From Otis tarda (Eukaryota; Chordata; Aves; Otidiformes; Otididae): a DNA stretch of 64,000 nt. Of this stretch, positions 39,011 to 52,052 are shown one piece after another. A program made the position numbers and the translations under genes. Below the pieces are notes generated by a model that made no database searches, was not told the origin of the DNA, and saw only the letters and a program-made list of their open reading frames with translations. The stretch is taken from the NCBI GenBank assembly GCA_026413225.1, contig CM048591.1:72876052-72940051 (forward strand). The letters are read 5' to 3'. The stretch's first letter is position 1. The number at the start of each line of letters is the position of its first letter.

Positions 39011-42000
39011 TGCTCTTGAACTGGGATCATAAAGGTGGTCATATACAATTAAGAATAAAGCAAACAAGTATTTTTAAATCAAATAACTAGGAAGTTTGGT
39101 TCTGTAGTCACCTTATCAGTATTTTTTTTTTTGGTTGGCATTAATTTTTCCCCCCATTTTTTAAGAAACTAATAAGTACTTTATATCAGCAGGCTCTAAA
39201 CACCAAGGAGTGAGAAGAGTCTTAAATTTTACACACTTGACTATCTTCTTCTATTTAAAGCACCTGCTTTTCATGAGAAAACATAATTCTATATGATAGA
39301 AAGCAAAAGCAGAAAATATTTTACTGAGGGAAGAAACATACTCGTTCACTAAAATCTCCAGCTTTTTGAAACAAATGTGCAGGGAGTCTACATGACATAG
39401 TCAAATACATCTAGTAACTTTTCAGACAGATATAAGAGGCAAAGTATCAATTCCTGCCTTCTACAAAGTGGGGAAGATAATGAAAAACTGCAGCAGGAAA
39501 TCATTGTTGCCCAGTGTAATTAGTCAGAAGAGGGAGATGTTTATAGCTCATAAATACTAAAGAGGAATTGTATGCCTCTTCATCGAGTCTTCAGGGGAAT
39601 AGCACTTGTGAGAGCAGCTTGCTTTTCGACTTCAACAAAAGCGTCTGTTCCACCAGGAGTCATCACCTCATCCTTCACCACAACTTGCAAAGGGCCCATT
39701 ACTGCTGCACCCAAGTTTCTAGCAAGACTGAACACATTTATATGTGCACCATTCACACAGGATAAGGCGTAACAAGCAGAGCCCTGAGGATAAATATATC
39801 ATACAAAGATGTCATACAAAAAGATCTACTGCACAGTTTGCAGTGAAGACGGTTCTGTGGCAATCCTCATGCCTGCATGCTAACACTGTCTTTGCATTAC
39901 AGAATACCTGTTAAATATACAGGCATGAATACACAACAACAGTGTTCATTTGAGGACCTCTAAGCAACTGCTGGGGATTTGCAAGCTGCTTAAGAAAATC
40001 TCAATGTGCTGAATGCTGTATAATACCAATGAATTTAAATTTCTTGATCTAATTTTGTTGACACGTTAGAAGTGGTTCATGTCCACAAACCACAGAATGA
40101 AAATCACTAGGTAGGAAAAATCTCACTTTATTGAATTTAATGTGTAGCTTTTTTTTGTAAGTTAACAGTAAGTAACGTGGTTATGCAAGTCTGCAATTCA
40201 GATCTCAACAGCTTCTTCAGACCACTCTCATTTAAGCAAAGCATCTTGTGTAGAGATGCATCTCAGCTTCTAACAGACTGGGCTCAGACCTGAGCTTCCC
40301 CTCCTCCAGGATCAACAGAAAAGGACGTCCAGGGAAATACTTAAACCACTCCATAACCAAGAAAGCTGAATTCTGTTTTGCCTGTTGGCCCATCCCCATT
40401 GAATAGGTTTTCTTTTGCATGTTATTACTTCACAAAAAGAAAGTTTTCATGTGGCTTTTGGGGTCTTGATTGTTGGTATCAGCTTGACTGAGGTAATCAT
40501 CAAGCACAAAGGAGGAAATGTAAAAGAGCTTGTTATGTTGTAGTTCAAGTCTTGCACGTGTGTAATGAGAAGAGCAGCATCTGTACCAGTAAAATCTCCA
40601 CAACAAAAAAAAAAAAAAGAAAATAAAAAAATAAATAAAAAGAACCCCACTCTTTCAAAAATACTTCAATTAGAATTAAAAGAAGGCAGGAAAAACAATT
40701 ATTGAATTAAAACATTAATGTCTAATTCTCTTTTTTAAGCTTTTCAGTATGATGTTCTGAATTAACTGCTGAGATAGGCATCTGAAATTGAAACATCTGA
40801 AGAAGAATAAAATATAATAGGGAATTCAGACATGCCACAAAAGATTAAATTCTGTGTATTAAATTCACATGCCTATAATTTTATTAGATTTCACTGTAAC
40901 TATGCAGCCACAGCTATTTCTATTCTATCAACATGAGTTAATGACAGTGTATCTAGGAAAACTTACCTACAAGCAGTACTGTCTTCAGATTCTGACTTGA
41001 AGCTCATAAATGTGAGCTGGAATGCCTGGTCTACTGCACTGATGATATCTATTACAACTGGCAGCATGTTAGTAGCTATTTATCATAATAAAGATTTGAA
41101 AAGTATAAACTTGGAAAACTTTCTCAAATACAGGTTTGTATCTCTTTTAAGATACAGAGAACTCTTTAATTAAGAAGGTCTGAACTTAATTCAATACTGA
41201 GTCTCTACACTACACAGCTCTTCAGTGTAGCAGTTAATAAGGAAATACTGCACATATTCGGCACCAAGATCCATGGAAAGTGTGCTGTTGAGGTGACTGT
41301 AAAATTGATTGTAGAGGAATAACAGGGTACAGAAAAATTAAGACAGAGGCAACAGGAAGTTTTTTCCATTATCTTTAATCTTGCCATGAGGCATACATCT
41401 GTGTTCAGCTGCAGACAAGGGTTGTCATGAAAATCAGACAACGGTCTTATACAATGTAGTGTATAACAATATTCCTGGCATTTGTAGTAACTGAAAATTC
41501 AGAATCCAAATTACGGAAAAAAAATAAGTCTAAGACTGTGCACAGATTTGGCATTTTCTTTAGTCCTAACAGTAAAACTAACATTAAGTATTAGTAATAT
41601 TAATTATAATGCAATAATATAAAATAACACCAATATTAATTAATTGTAATATTTATCTACTTTACCTGCAAAAAATTGAATACTTAGAAAAAATGGATAT
41701 CCAATATATTGTTACTCAAGCAGGAGTAAGGTTTCCACATCATTTCAAATTAGCTGGCTCGCATCCAAATCCCAAAATCAATTTTTCATAAATTTAAAAT
41801 GCCAGCATACTGTTTTATTTGATTTTGTGAGATTTTTTGTTTGTTTTTTTTTTTTAAGTTATAGTGCTTATTTTGTCACAGGACATGAATTTATCAAAGT
41901 ATTTATATCTGGAGAGGGTAGTCAGTCTGAATTTTCGCCATTTGGAGTTACTACATTAACCTGTCCCCAGTGTTACACTTATGAGATCAAGTGTTACTCC

Positions 42001-42784
42001 TCACAAGTACACCTAATGCTGTCCTGATATTCTCTGATGCCAATAGCCAATAATGTTTTCAAATAGTCTTCATAACTAATTAAATTAACTTCATCTAATG
42101 ATTTTCAAAGTACCCAAAGAAAATTATATACCATCGACACATTAAATATTCAATGCCAAATAAAGAGCATAGTCCTTACTATGGTGGCAAATGAAGTGCA
42201 GTACTGGTGAATGAGCTTTGCCCTTCATCCACTGAAATCAACAGTAATGTCTGAAAAGACCAGGACATGTTGGTATCTGAGAGTCAACGAAAAAGGCGAT
42301 TTGTTGGTGTACTGTTCCTATTGCAAATTTTCTCCCTCTTCCCTGGAATTATAAGAAAAGAATGATCTGACAAAGAGATTAAAAACTACATTATAACATT
42401 GAAAAGTTAAATTGAATATTTAGGACAGAATGGTTTCAAAGACAGAGAAAATTTTCAAAAACACATCTTTTGTTTCATTTGATAATTGCTGCATTAAGTA
42501 CTTTGATAATTCAAATCCCAGAGAATAATTATTGCAGTGAAAGCAAAAGAAGAAGAAAAGAGTGCATAAACATCAAACACATCAAACAGCACATATAATT
42601 AGGTCACTCAAAAGACCGAAAACTAATAAAAAAAAAAAGGAGCTACACAGAAAGAATCATTTTAAGGAGCTTTGCAACAACAACAACAAAACCTTTTTAT
42701 CTCCCTCAAAAGTTATACCTCACATTGTTCCACACAAATGAATGTTAGAGTAATTCACTGGCTTGCTGTTACTGAAATATTTTT
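39011..42784. other. Unique AT-rich noncoding DNA
   Basis: No gene or recognised transposon. Low-complexity patches include A-rich 40605-40640 and T-rich 41842-41855. A short frame at 41827-42027 (+) starts with a hydrophobic run encoded by T-rich DNA and is not convincing. Confidence 0.65.
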
Positions 42785-43660
42785 TGTGCAGAGTGCCGGG
42801 CACGAGGGCTCTGCAGCTAGTGCAGCCGTATGCCTGGGTGAAGCTTGCAGGAGGTCCCAGGCTCAGCCTTGGTATGTCCAAGTGGCAGAGGAACAAAAAG
42901 GCCATCCAAGTCTTGGTCTGCAACAGCCCTTGAGGCTGGGCCTGGAAGGGATAGCAGCCTCATATCCCTGTGGAGATGTGCTCCAGCTGGTGAGGTAAAG
43001 CAGGAATGAGCCAGCTGCACTGTATCAGAGTGAGAAGCAGGAGATTAACTGGGCATTTGCATGGTCAGGTGTCCAAACCTCAAACTGCTGAAAAGGAGGA
43101 ACAGCAGGAGCCTGGAGAGAGACTCCCAAGGTATCTAGGGCTGGAAATCTGTCATAAACAGCATCAGAAGCAAAGTTTTTTCTCTACGTGTGGATCTGCA
43201 TCTGCAGCACAAGTGGAGTATCCTGAGAGCAGACAAGGAGAAAAAACCCTGTTGGGGTGGTGTCAGACCCAGCTGAGCCAGAACCAAATCTCTGCACTGA
43301 ACTGTCACTCCACTCTGGCTGAACGCGTGGAGTGACAACAGCTGGATACTCCATCTTGCAGCAGACAGAAGCACCTACCTGCTAAAAAAACAGCTGCTGT
43401 CTTGTGAGCAGGATCAAATGATCAAATCAGCACACTTGCGAGAGACTTCATCAGATCACATGGACTTTGACCTTTTGGCTCCAGTGCCTGGGTCTCTCAG
43501 CCAGGGCTGGCAGCAGAGGTCCCCATGGAAAGCACCCAGCCCATACCAAGCGGCCTGGCACCCCGCAAAAAGGCTGCTGTATTGTTGCTGCTAGTGGGAA
43601 GGGATGGAGGGACACCAAGCTAGAAAGCTGGCTGAGCAGTTTGAATGTGACTGATGCTAT
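42785..43660. other. GC-rich, stop-poor segment of unknown origin
   Basis: A second compositional island. Moderate frames occur on both strands, including 109 codons on + at 43006-43335 and overlapping 105- and 109-codon frames on + and - at 43451-43784. No domain, TG...CA termini or CR1 motif could be recognised. Mutually overlapping frames on both strands argue that they reflect composition rather than coding. Confidence 0.45.
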
Positions 43661-46600
43661 CAAGATATTAACCTTAGTACTTGACAGAGTTTCAACAGAA
43701 AGCAGTGTATATCCAGGCATTAGTTTTATTTGTAGAAAACAAGAATTTTTTTTTCTGTACAAAAAACATAATTTGTACATGTGAAAAACTGAGACTTCCC
43801 AGAAACGTTACTGAAATAAAATGACAAATACAAGGGTATGTACCAGTTGTTGAAGAGAATACACATGATTTGTGTTGCATCTGCAGCTCTTGGAAGCTTT
43901 GGGAGTAACAGGAAGTTACTGCACCAAGTGCAGTTAAAACACACATCCTAGCAGAGTTCTTGCTCCTGAGCTCCTTGCAACTGAAATAGATAAAACAAGA
44001 CAAGAAATTATTTTTGTAAATATTTTACAGATGGTGATTAAAAAGCAGAGATTTAAGGATTTTAGGTAAACTTTTTACAGGACTTAAGGGACTTAGCTAC
44101 ATTCTCATTTCAAAGGACTCCAATGCGAATCCTAAAACTCTCTGCAACTTAACTGTGATTTCTCACATCTTCCAGAACTGAAGGTTCAGAGATCTCGTCA
44201 TAGAGCTTAAATTCAGTATTTGCCAAAACTAAGAAAGAGAGATTTTATTTTAATAATTTTTAATTCTGATATTTTTTCTAGGTTGGGCCATTATATTTTA
44301 TATGTGTGAAACTACAGAAAACTTTTTAAAGTATTTGAGAAAAAGTTTTGAAGTCGTGTTTCAGTCTGAGCTCTATCTATATGCATTGTAAAAGCAAATC
44401 ATATAATAGTCAGCATTTATTTTCAGCTTATCTATGAAAGACTATATGTCTAAAATTCTTTAAAATGGCAATACTGAGCTGAACTTTATTTATATGCCAG
44501 CAGAAATCTGCTTTTGATGTAACAAAAATCTCACAGTAAATCTGTGAGAGGATCAGAAATTGAGCCCAGACTTCCGCTTCAGTGAAGTAGCAGCATCAGA
44601 GCTGCATAACGGGCTAATGAGAAGTGCTCTGTAAGTAATGTTACTGCCTGTCATATTAATACTAATGGAAAACAAAAAAAACCCCCATAATATTCAATAA
44701 ACTATCCTAGTTTAGAGCTATTCATCCCCTGAAAGAACTTCTATGTTCTAGCAAATGTTGGATTTAAGTTCCTTTAAGTCAGAAGTTGTACTCTAGACAA
44801 TCATTTTTAACAGACATTGAAAGATTTATCTTCTACGATTTTATCTATTCTTCTCTTGATTCAATCCATATCTTCACATTTTATCATGGAAAAGAGCTAC
44901 AGAATTTTGTTCTCCCTTTTAGAAGTAGAGCACTTTTTTAAATTTGCCTTGAATAAGCTGCTTAAGTAATTACTGTGTTTCTGATGTTTGTTGGAAATCA
45001 ACACAATGTATTGACAGTTTTTAATGATTTCTTCTCAGTTGAATTGTTAACTGTGATTTTCCAACATGCCTCCATTAGATTTTTTTCTCTTAACAGAAAA
45101 ACAAAGAAAGATAATGGTCTTTGTAAAAAATAAACTAATAGTTGCCATAACATGTCTTTTTCTCTTTTTTCTTTCTGTCTTACCTCTGGTAAGTTCTCAC
45201 GGAAATTGTATTATGAAGATGAAAAGTACAAAAGTATGTTGTGCTCTCAGTGCTGACAGATTTTGTTACAAATAGGGCTAAATACTTCTGTGTGGTTATA
45301 TTGTTCTAACAGTGTTCTTTGGTGCTCCATCTCTTCAAAACCAGTCAGATCTCAGAGCACAATTTACATTTACACATTTACAGTGTGCTTCTACGTGACC
45401 TGTACAGAGAATATAAATATTTGAGAAGTTTTGTGCAGTTATGGGATGATTAGGAACAGCATTTTTATAACATTCTTAAAGTGCCTTACTGCTTCCAGTG
45501 CTGCTGCTCTCACTACTTGCCTATCACTAATGGTCTGTACGTTATTTAGTTATTCTCTGCTGCCCAGGAAAACCACATATTTTTCCAGTGCTGACTAAAT
45601 ACTTGGAAAAAAACAGATGTTTCAGTAAAAGATAAGCTCTTTACTTCACTCTGTATTTCCTCTACTTTTAGAACTACTTATTATAAAGGAAGAAAAAACA
45701 GTCTCTTGAGCACACTAAACAATCTAAAGCTTCAGTAAAATGTACAATAAAAAGAAAAAAACTCATTGTTTTTGTACTTGTGTTGCTAGTTTAAGTTAAG
45801 AAGGCAATATTCTTATGTTAGGAGCAAGTCATGCTAACGATAGGGTATCTTTCCTTAGCAGTACTAAGGATTTGTAACTTTAGGAGATAACCGCAAACTT
45901 GGAAAGCAAAATGTGCATCCACAGTGAATACAGTTCAACTGACATAAAGAGAAGGAAAAAGTAAGGGCACTCAAATCCTCATGTTGTGCTAATACTACTT
46001 TCAACCTTTTTCAAAATTGTGAAGACCAGTGAAGATAAGGATTTCTGAACATCAATTATTTTATTTACAATTGTTTGCGAAGAGCTATCTTGTTAAGAAT
46101 CCACACCTTCCAAAATTCTGTGGTTTTAGCATGCCTTAACATGACTCAGCAACTGCAACAACACCATCAACTAATATCCCAGAATTGCACAAGCTGACAA
46201 TGCCATTTTTTTTATGATTTGTGATTGCTCTCTCAGTACATCCATTTCCATTTCAAAGCACAGAGTTTTGAATTGTTCTCTCAAGGATGAATTCAGAATG
46301 GTCTTCTATTAATTCAGACAACAATGACAAAAATCAACAACAAAGAGTCACTAGATGCAAATATGCTCATTTGGTGACAAGAGTGGAAAAAAAAAGATCA
46401 CCTGTGATAACTAAGAATTCTCCGTTACAGCGCCAAGCACCTGTAAGGGATGCTAATACATTATTTTAAATTTAGATCCTCAGAATAAGATGTAAAGGAA
46501 CAGGGAAAAATGAGAATTTTTGGGGACTCCCTGCTACCACAGGACAACAGTGTCCCACTTTCACCGCCTCCTGAGGGAGAGTAGAGGGCAAGGAGGAGAA

Positions 46601-47391
46601 GAGAGATGGATCAATAAATTGAAATGAAGATTTGCTCAAGAACCATCTTTGTGGAAACATAACTGGTCAGAGCCAAGGGTTCACAATGTTGTTTAAAATA
46701 AACCAAGGATGCAGTCCTCTCTCTAGCAGATTATTAATTATTCCAACACTCTAAGACTCAGCTGGTGTAAATTTGCTGGCTAGTGATACAGACTATAACT
46801 TCATTCCAGTCTTCTTTTTTCCTTTTTAAAATGACTTTTTTTTTTTTTTTTGTGAATAGTACATTAGAATAAAACTTGAACTTCAGGGATGTTAAAGTCT
46901 AAATTTAAAACTGATGCATAGGCAGTTTGCTACTAGAAGTCTTGCTTTTGGCTTCAGGTTTTAATCCACATTAATTACACTGAAATGAATAACTGCTTCT
47001 AGAATTGCACCCATGGAAGATTTTGCTCCAGTCTTTGTTGTATTTTGACTGAGAAAGCATAGCCCTGAGCATAAATGTTAAATATTAATATTGACTTTAA
47101 ATATACATGAAGGGAACTGCTTCCACATGTTCATATTATGAGTCTAATTTAAGACTTCATTTTAGTAGATTAAGTCATGAAGAGTGGGACTGTTTCACTG
47201 TACCATTAATCTGAAAATGCTAGTAGTTGAATTTAATTGCCTGCATTAAAATTGCAGGCTCACTTTCTATTTCTGTCTTTCAATGCAATTGGATCATTTC
47301 CCTGCGTTGCAAATGCCAAAGTCTATTTACATTCCATAATGGGATATAACCTTACAGTTATGTGATATCTATATCAAGTTTCATGAGACAG
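43661..47391. other. Unique AT-rich DNA containing a small secreted-peptide-like frame
   Basis: Nothing is recognised except the candidate at 45097-45275 (separate entry) and a T16 run at 46836-46851. The remaining open frames are short. Confidence 0.6.
45097..45275 (+). other. Candidate signal-peptide exon or small cysteine-bearing secreted peptide
   Basis: Seen: a strong acceptor (TTTTTTCTCTTAACAG) ends at 45096. Eighteen bases later an ATG at 45114 sits in a good Kozak context (A at -3, G at +4). It opens a frame beginning MVFVKNKL followed by a hydrophobic core, IVAITCLFLFFLSVLPL. Right after that core, at 45189, lies a consensus donor CTCTG|GTAAGT, so 45097-45188 could be a first coding exon carrying a 25-residue signal peptide ending in phase 0. 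If not spliced, the frame continues to a stop at 45273-45275 and gives 53 residues. The last part, HGNCIMKMKSTKVCCALSAD plus RFCYK, holds four cysteines. Inference: it resembles the first exon of secreted peptide genes. Caution: the core is encoded by pyrimidine-rich DNA, which yields Phe/Leu/Ser by chance, and no downstream exon was identified. Confidence 0.25.
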
Positions 47392-48290
47392 AGAATCATA
47401 GAACAGTTTGAGTTGGAATGGACCTTTAAAGGTCACCTAGTCCAACCCCCCTGCAAGGAGCAGAAATATCTCCAACCAGATCAGGTTGCTCAGAGCCCTG
47501 TCCAAACTGGCCTTGAATGTTTCCAGGAATGGGGCATCCACCACCTCTCTGGGTAAACTGTGCCAGAGTTCCACCATTGTAAAAAATATCTTCCTTATAT
47601 CCAGTCTGAATCTACCTCTCTCAATTTAAAAACCATTACCTCTCATCCTATCACAACAAGCACTGCTGAAAAGTTTCTCCCCATTTTTCCTCTAAGCGCC
47701 CTTTAGGTGTTAGAAGGACGTAAGAAGGTCTCTTCTCCAGGCTGAACAACCCAAACTCTCTAAGCCTGCCCTCACAGGAGAGGTGCTCCAGTCCTCTGAC
47801 CATCTTTGTGGCCTCCTCTGGACTCAATCCAGCAGATCCATATCCTTCTTATGTTGAGTGTTCCAGAGCTGGGTGCAGTACTCCATACAGGTAGGGTCTC
47901 ATGAAAGGAGGTAGAGGGGCAGAATCACCTCCCTTGATGTGCTGTCCATGCTTCTTTTGATGCAGCCCAGGATGCGGTTGGCTTTCTGGGCTGGAAGTGA
48001 GTCTTGTCAGCTCATGTTAAACTTCTCATCCACCAACACTCCCAAGTCCTTCTCCTCAGAGCTCCATTCTCTACCCAGCCTGTATTTCTGCTGGACCTCA
48101 CACTTGGCTTTTTTGATCTTTATGTGGTTTACATGGTCCCACCTCGCAAGCCTGTTAAGGTCCCTCTGGATGGTATCCCTTCCCTCCAACATGTTGACTG
48201 CACCACACAGCTTGGTTTCATCAGAGAACTTGTTAAGGATGCACTCAATCACATTGTCTATGTTGCCAACACAGATATTTCCAAAGAAAT
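47392..48290 (-). mobile_element. CR1 LINE, 5'-truncated copy with partial reverse transcriptase
   Basis: The left edge AGAATCATAGAACAGTTTGA is the CR1 tail, followed by the 3' UTR blocks (GGTCACCTAGTCCAACCCCC, GATCAGGTTGCTCAGAGCCC). Moving right on the minus strand, the frame reaches into ORF2. Residues from 48007-48290 read IECILNKFSDETKLCGAV, GRDTIQRDLNRLARW and KDLGVLVDEKFNMS, the region after the catalytic loop. The catalytic-loop FADD reads FSDE, and the segment after KAKC has a small deletion. Stops and frameshifts occur nearer the 3' end. The CR1 match fades near 48290, although the frame continues to 48438 in unrelated sequence. Confidence 0.92.
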
Positions 48291-51200
48291 AGTTTCCAGT
48301 ACTGAAACAGAGTGATGTGATGCTGCAGTGATAGGAGAAGGAAAGGAGTAAAGACCTCAGTTTTGTATCATTGAAGTGAATTGAAAATTGGCATTTGACA
48401 TGAAGAGAGGGCTCAAAACTGGATCTCAAGATAATCATAAGACCTCACGTCACATGGATAGACAGAAGGGAAAACAACTGTAGACAACTAAAGATGGAAT
48501 TTAAAAGCATGAGAAAGCAAAGCAAAGGTGTCTGGTGCTCACTTCCTGAGATGATGGAGAAAAGAAGCTTAATAGAAAAATATAATAGTTGCTTAGATTA
48601 AAACCTTGTCACCTGGGCTGCGTTCACGATCTCGTATCTTGAGAAGTGAGGATGGAAAGAAAAAGGAGTGCAAATGGATGAAAGAAGGGCCGTGAACTGT
48701 TAGTAGCTTGGGTCTGATGCAATATCAACTACTTCAGCATTAATTTTGCTGCTGATTGGGATTGTAATAATTGATTCATAAAAAGGAGAAGAAGGGAAAA
48801 TGATAGAAAAGGGAAGCTGAGGAAAAAATACACTCCTATCCTAGAAGATAAGGCTGTGGAGTATAAAAATATGAAGTACTTTTTAATACCAGCTGTCAGT
48901 AAAAGCCTGACCTGCCTATATTCTCAGGTAGGTGATTTCTTTTCTTTACATATTTCTGTAAAATATTCATTTTCCCATGCTAGCACAATGTCTGCAAGTT
49001 GTAGTTTATTAAAAATCCTACAAGTAAAAAATGGCAGTAATGAATCTTTAACACTTGTTTTCTCTCTGAAAAAGATCAAACAGAGTTTACCAGGCAGAAA
49101 AATAATATTAAAAATGCAAGTAAGAAATGAAAATCAAAATCAATTAAGCAAACAAATCTAAATGGAGTATCTTAACCTCTTGTTCTTATTAATCAAATTG
49201 ATCAATGGGCCAAGTTTATGCTTTTAAATGGTAATTTCGTTTGTTCATTCTGGATTTTTTTGACTCATACCTTCCTTTTAGTAACTTGCCTGTTTGTAGA
49301 CTACTAAGCAAACGGGAAACATGTTTACAAACAGCATCTCTCAAGTCCTGGATTCTGTCATATTTCTTATGCATGGAATGCATGGGAGAGAGCTCAGGGG
49401 ACAGAAAACAAAGAAGGAAAAGGCACCTTTCAGACCTGGCTTCCTCTTCAGCATGGACTCAGACTGAATCTCGGCAGACTGCTGCCTACGATCTTTTTCT
49501 CTATACTCCACTGCTGGAGAAAAACTACCCTGTATCTGACAACAGTTAGCTTTAAGGAAAGGCTCTGGTAGATTTGCTTCTGTTATTTTAAAGAAGCACA
49601 CCACAAAGATGTAGTACATACATTCTACGGCATATGAGAGAAATTAGTATTCCAGAAATACTAGCACTGCTTATCTAGACATTAATATTTTACCAGAACA
49701 ACCAAAAGCATTTGATGTCTTGATTTCAAGTATTCTTGCCTGCTCCAAAAGCCCTTAACCCCACCACAGAGCACAGCAGCTGCTCAGCTCAGAGAGAGAA
49801 CTAGGGAGAGAAGGATTTTTAAGATGGTTCAGTTGCTTTATCAGGAAGATGGCACGACATCAAAAATGTGTAGGATCATCCAGTCAAGGAGACAGCAGCA
49901 TCTACTACATGAGTAAAGGAGGAATAATCTTAAAACTGGTACTGCCACCAGATAAAAAAAAAATATGTTATTGAGTATCAAACAGAAGACAACTGTGAAC
50001 TGATGCAATTCATAGCAACATCCCATTGACTCCAAATAACTTTGCCAGACTGCTCTATACAAGGAGCAGAGAAGTATGTAATGTCAAATCTTCCTTTTCA
50101 GACCATTTGCTTTCATGGTTTGAGTTTATGTGCTCTGTGTTTCAGTTGCAGCCCAGAATTAAGGATATTTTTGAGGACATTTTCAAGGACATTTTCTGGC
50201 AAGAACTTGAATAGATACTGTGGAAACACCTAGAAAAAGACTTCTTGCTTTGATGTTATTTCTAATCACAATCAAAAGCCAAGTGCTGAAAATCTCATGA
50301 AGATAAAAGGTGTTTGGCTAAGTCTCAAATTTCTGGATCTTCTACTGTGCTCCACAGTTACTGAGCTCCTCAGAGGACAATACAACAGTAAAAGGGTATC
50401 ATTCAGCTGTACTAGGTCAGCCCTATGGATTTGGCTTACCACAAAGAATTCTAAACTCTGAATGGAGGATTGCACTGTGTATTCTTTGGAGTTTGTGGCC
50501 TGCAGTGTCATGACTTGAGCAGTTCTCAGTGCCAAGGTGATGTCTTCAGGAAGACAAATCTGCCTCTGGCATGTCCCTTAGTCTGCATGGATCAGATAAT
50601 GCATTAAAATGTTTGAACTTCGTAGGAAACTTCCACTATGATACAATTCAAAGTTCTGTTTCATATAAGTCTTTACAGCATATAAGGGAAGCTTTGAGGG
50701 ACAAAATTTAAAAAAAAAAAAAAGATTGAAATCCCATGTTCAGAAGGATCTTTACATTCAGGAGATTCTTTCCCAGAGAAATCCAAAGTCAAGGTGGAAA
50801 GAAGAAAGAAGTTTGCTATATATTTTCTGACGAATTGTCTCTAATATATTAAATTTGGGGTTTTGTGGATCCTTTTCCATTGTCAAGAAATAAAAAAAAA
50901 AAACTATGTAATATGGTTACATAAGCAAAACCAAAGGTTTTTTAGTCAAAAGGATTCACACCTAACTGCTTTACCACTGAATCGACTCATAGAAGATTTA
51001 ACAATGTCATTGCACTTGTTGCTTCCATGGATAGAAAAAGTTTAGAAGCTGCAGGGAAACCGTTCCTGCTCTTCTTGTTGAAACTCAATTATTTGAGGCG
51101 GTTGTTTCAATTTCTGCAGTTAATAACACCAGCTCACATCGCTCTAGTTACAGTCAGAATTATATAACAATAAAAGTAACAGCAGCAATATTAATACTAC

Positions 51201-51851
51201 TGTCAGTTTTAATTATTAAAAAGGCTTTTAATGAAGAAAGGATTGTATAATTTGAATGTAAATATTGAATTATCTCTCACTAGTTAAAGAAGGCCATCCT
51301 GTTGCATTCTGGTAGCAGATGTGTTTTGCAGTATTTGTGGACCTAAAAGTCCACGTACCTGCAGATCCAAAAGCAATATACTTAAATTGAACTTTCAATG
51401 GCTTGTGTTTATAACAAATATTTCAGTTGCTATTGAGCTCTCATACACTTACACAAGCTTACAATGGCATTGAAGAGGAGAAGTAAAAGATCAAAATTCA
51501 ACCAAAATGCATGAATATTTTAGTGTGCTGAAAAAAAATATGAAAACCAGACACCAGAATCCCTTCGATTTTGAAAACTAAGACTGCTAGTATATTCTTG
51601 CCTGGTTGGAGGACTACAGTAGAAAACACATGTGTTTTGCTGCATTGAAAGTGAAAGCTAACTGACCCAACAAACCCATCCACAGTGGGGCTATCAGTGA
51701 TGGCAGTAGAGCTTCCACTGAATCTTACTTCTAGGTCAGGAAATCAATTAATTGGTAATAATTGAAAAATACTTAAATACTCATGCAAATTGTTCCACTA
51801 CTGTGTTTGAACATCTTTGCTAGAACATGTCATTGCTATAATCAAGCCATC
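48291..51851. other. Unique AT-rich noncoding DNA
   Basis: No recognised gene or transposon. A 12-bp-period triplication (AGGA followed by TATTTTT or CATTTTC) lies at about 50162-50196. A-rich runs occur at 50709-50723 and 50890-50902. Open frames reach 102 codons (49241-49549 +) without a recognised domain. Confidence 0.65.
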
Positions 51852-52052
51852 TTTTACAATGAGGGTGGTGGAACACTGACATAGGTTGCCCAGAGAGGTG
51901 GTGGATGCCCCATCCCTGGAAATATTCAAAGCCAGGTTGGACGGGGCTCTGAGCAACCTGATCTGGTTGAAGACATCCCTGCTCCTTGCAGGGGGGTTGG
52001 ACTATGTGACCTTTAGAGGTTCATTCCAAACCAAACCATTCTGATTCTGTTT
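51852..52052 (+). mobile_element. CR1 LINE 3' end (short, plus strand)
   Basis: Starting at TTTACAATGAGGGTGGTGGA, the sequence follows the end of CR1 ORF2 and its 3' UTR: GGTTGCCCAGAGAGGTGGTG, GCCCCATCCCTGGAAATATT, CAAGGTTGGAC-like CCAGGTTGGACGGGGCTCTG, CCTTGCAGGGGGGTTGGACT, and finally CCATTCTGATTCTG. It is a ~200-bp 5'-truncated insertion. The terminal ATTCTATG tail is reduced to one degenerate unit. Confidence 0.93.

Noticed and set aside
41827..42027. Secreted-peptide-like frame
   Set aside because: The hydrophobic start is encoded by a T-rich run and a possible acceptor falls inside the frame. No supporting donor.
43451..43784. Pair of >100-codon frames on opposite strands
   Set aside because: They overlap almost completely, neither shows a domain, and the region is stop-poor because of base composition.
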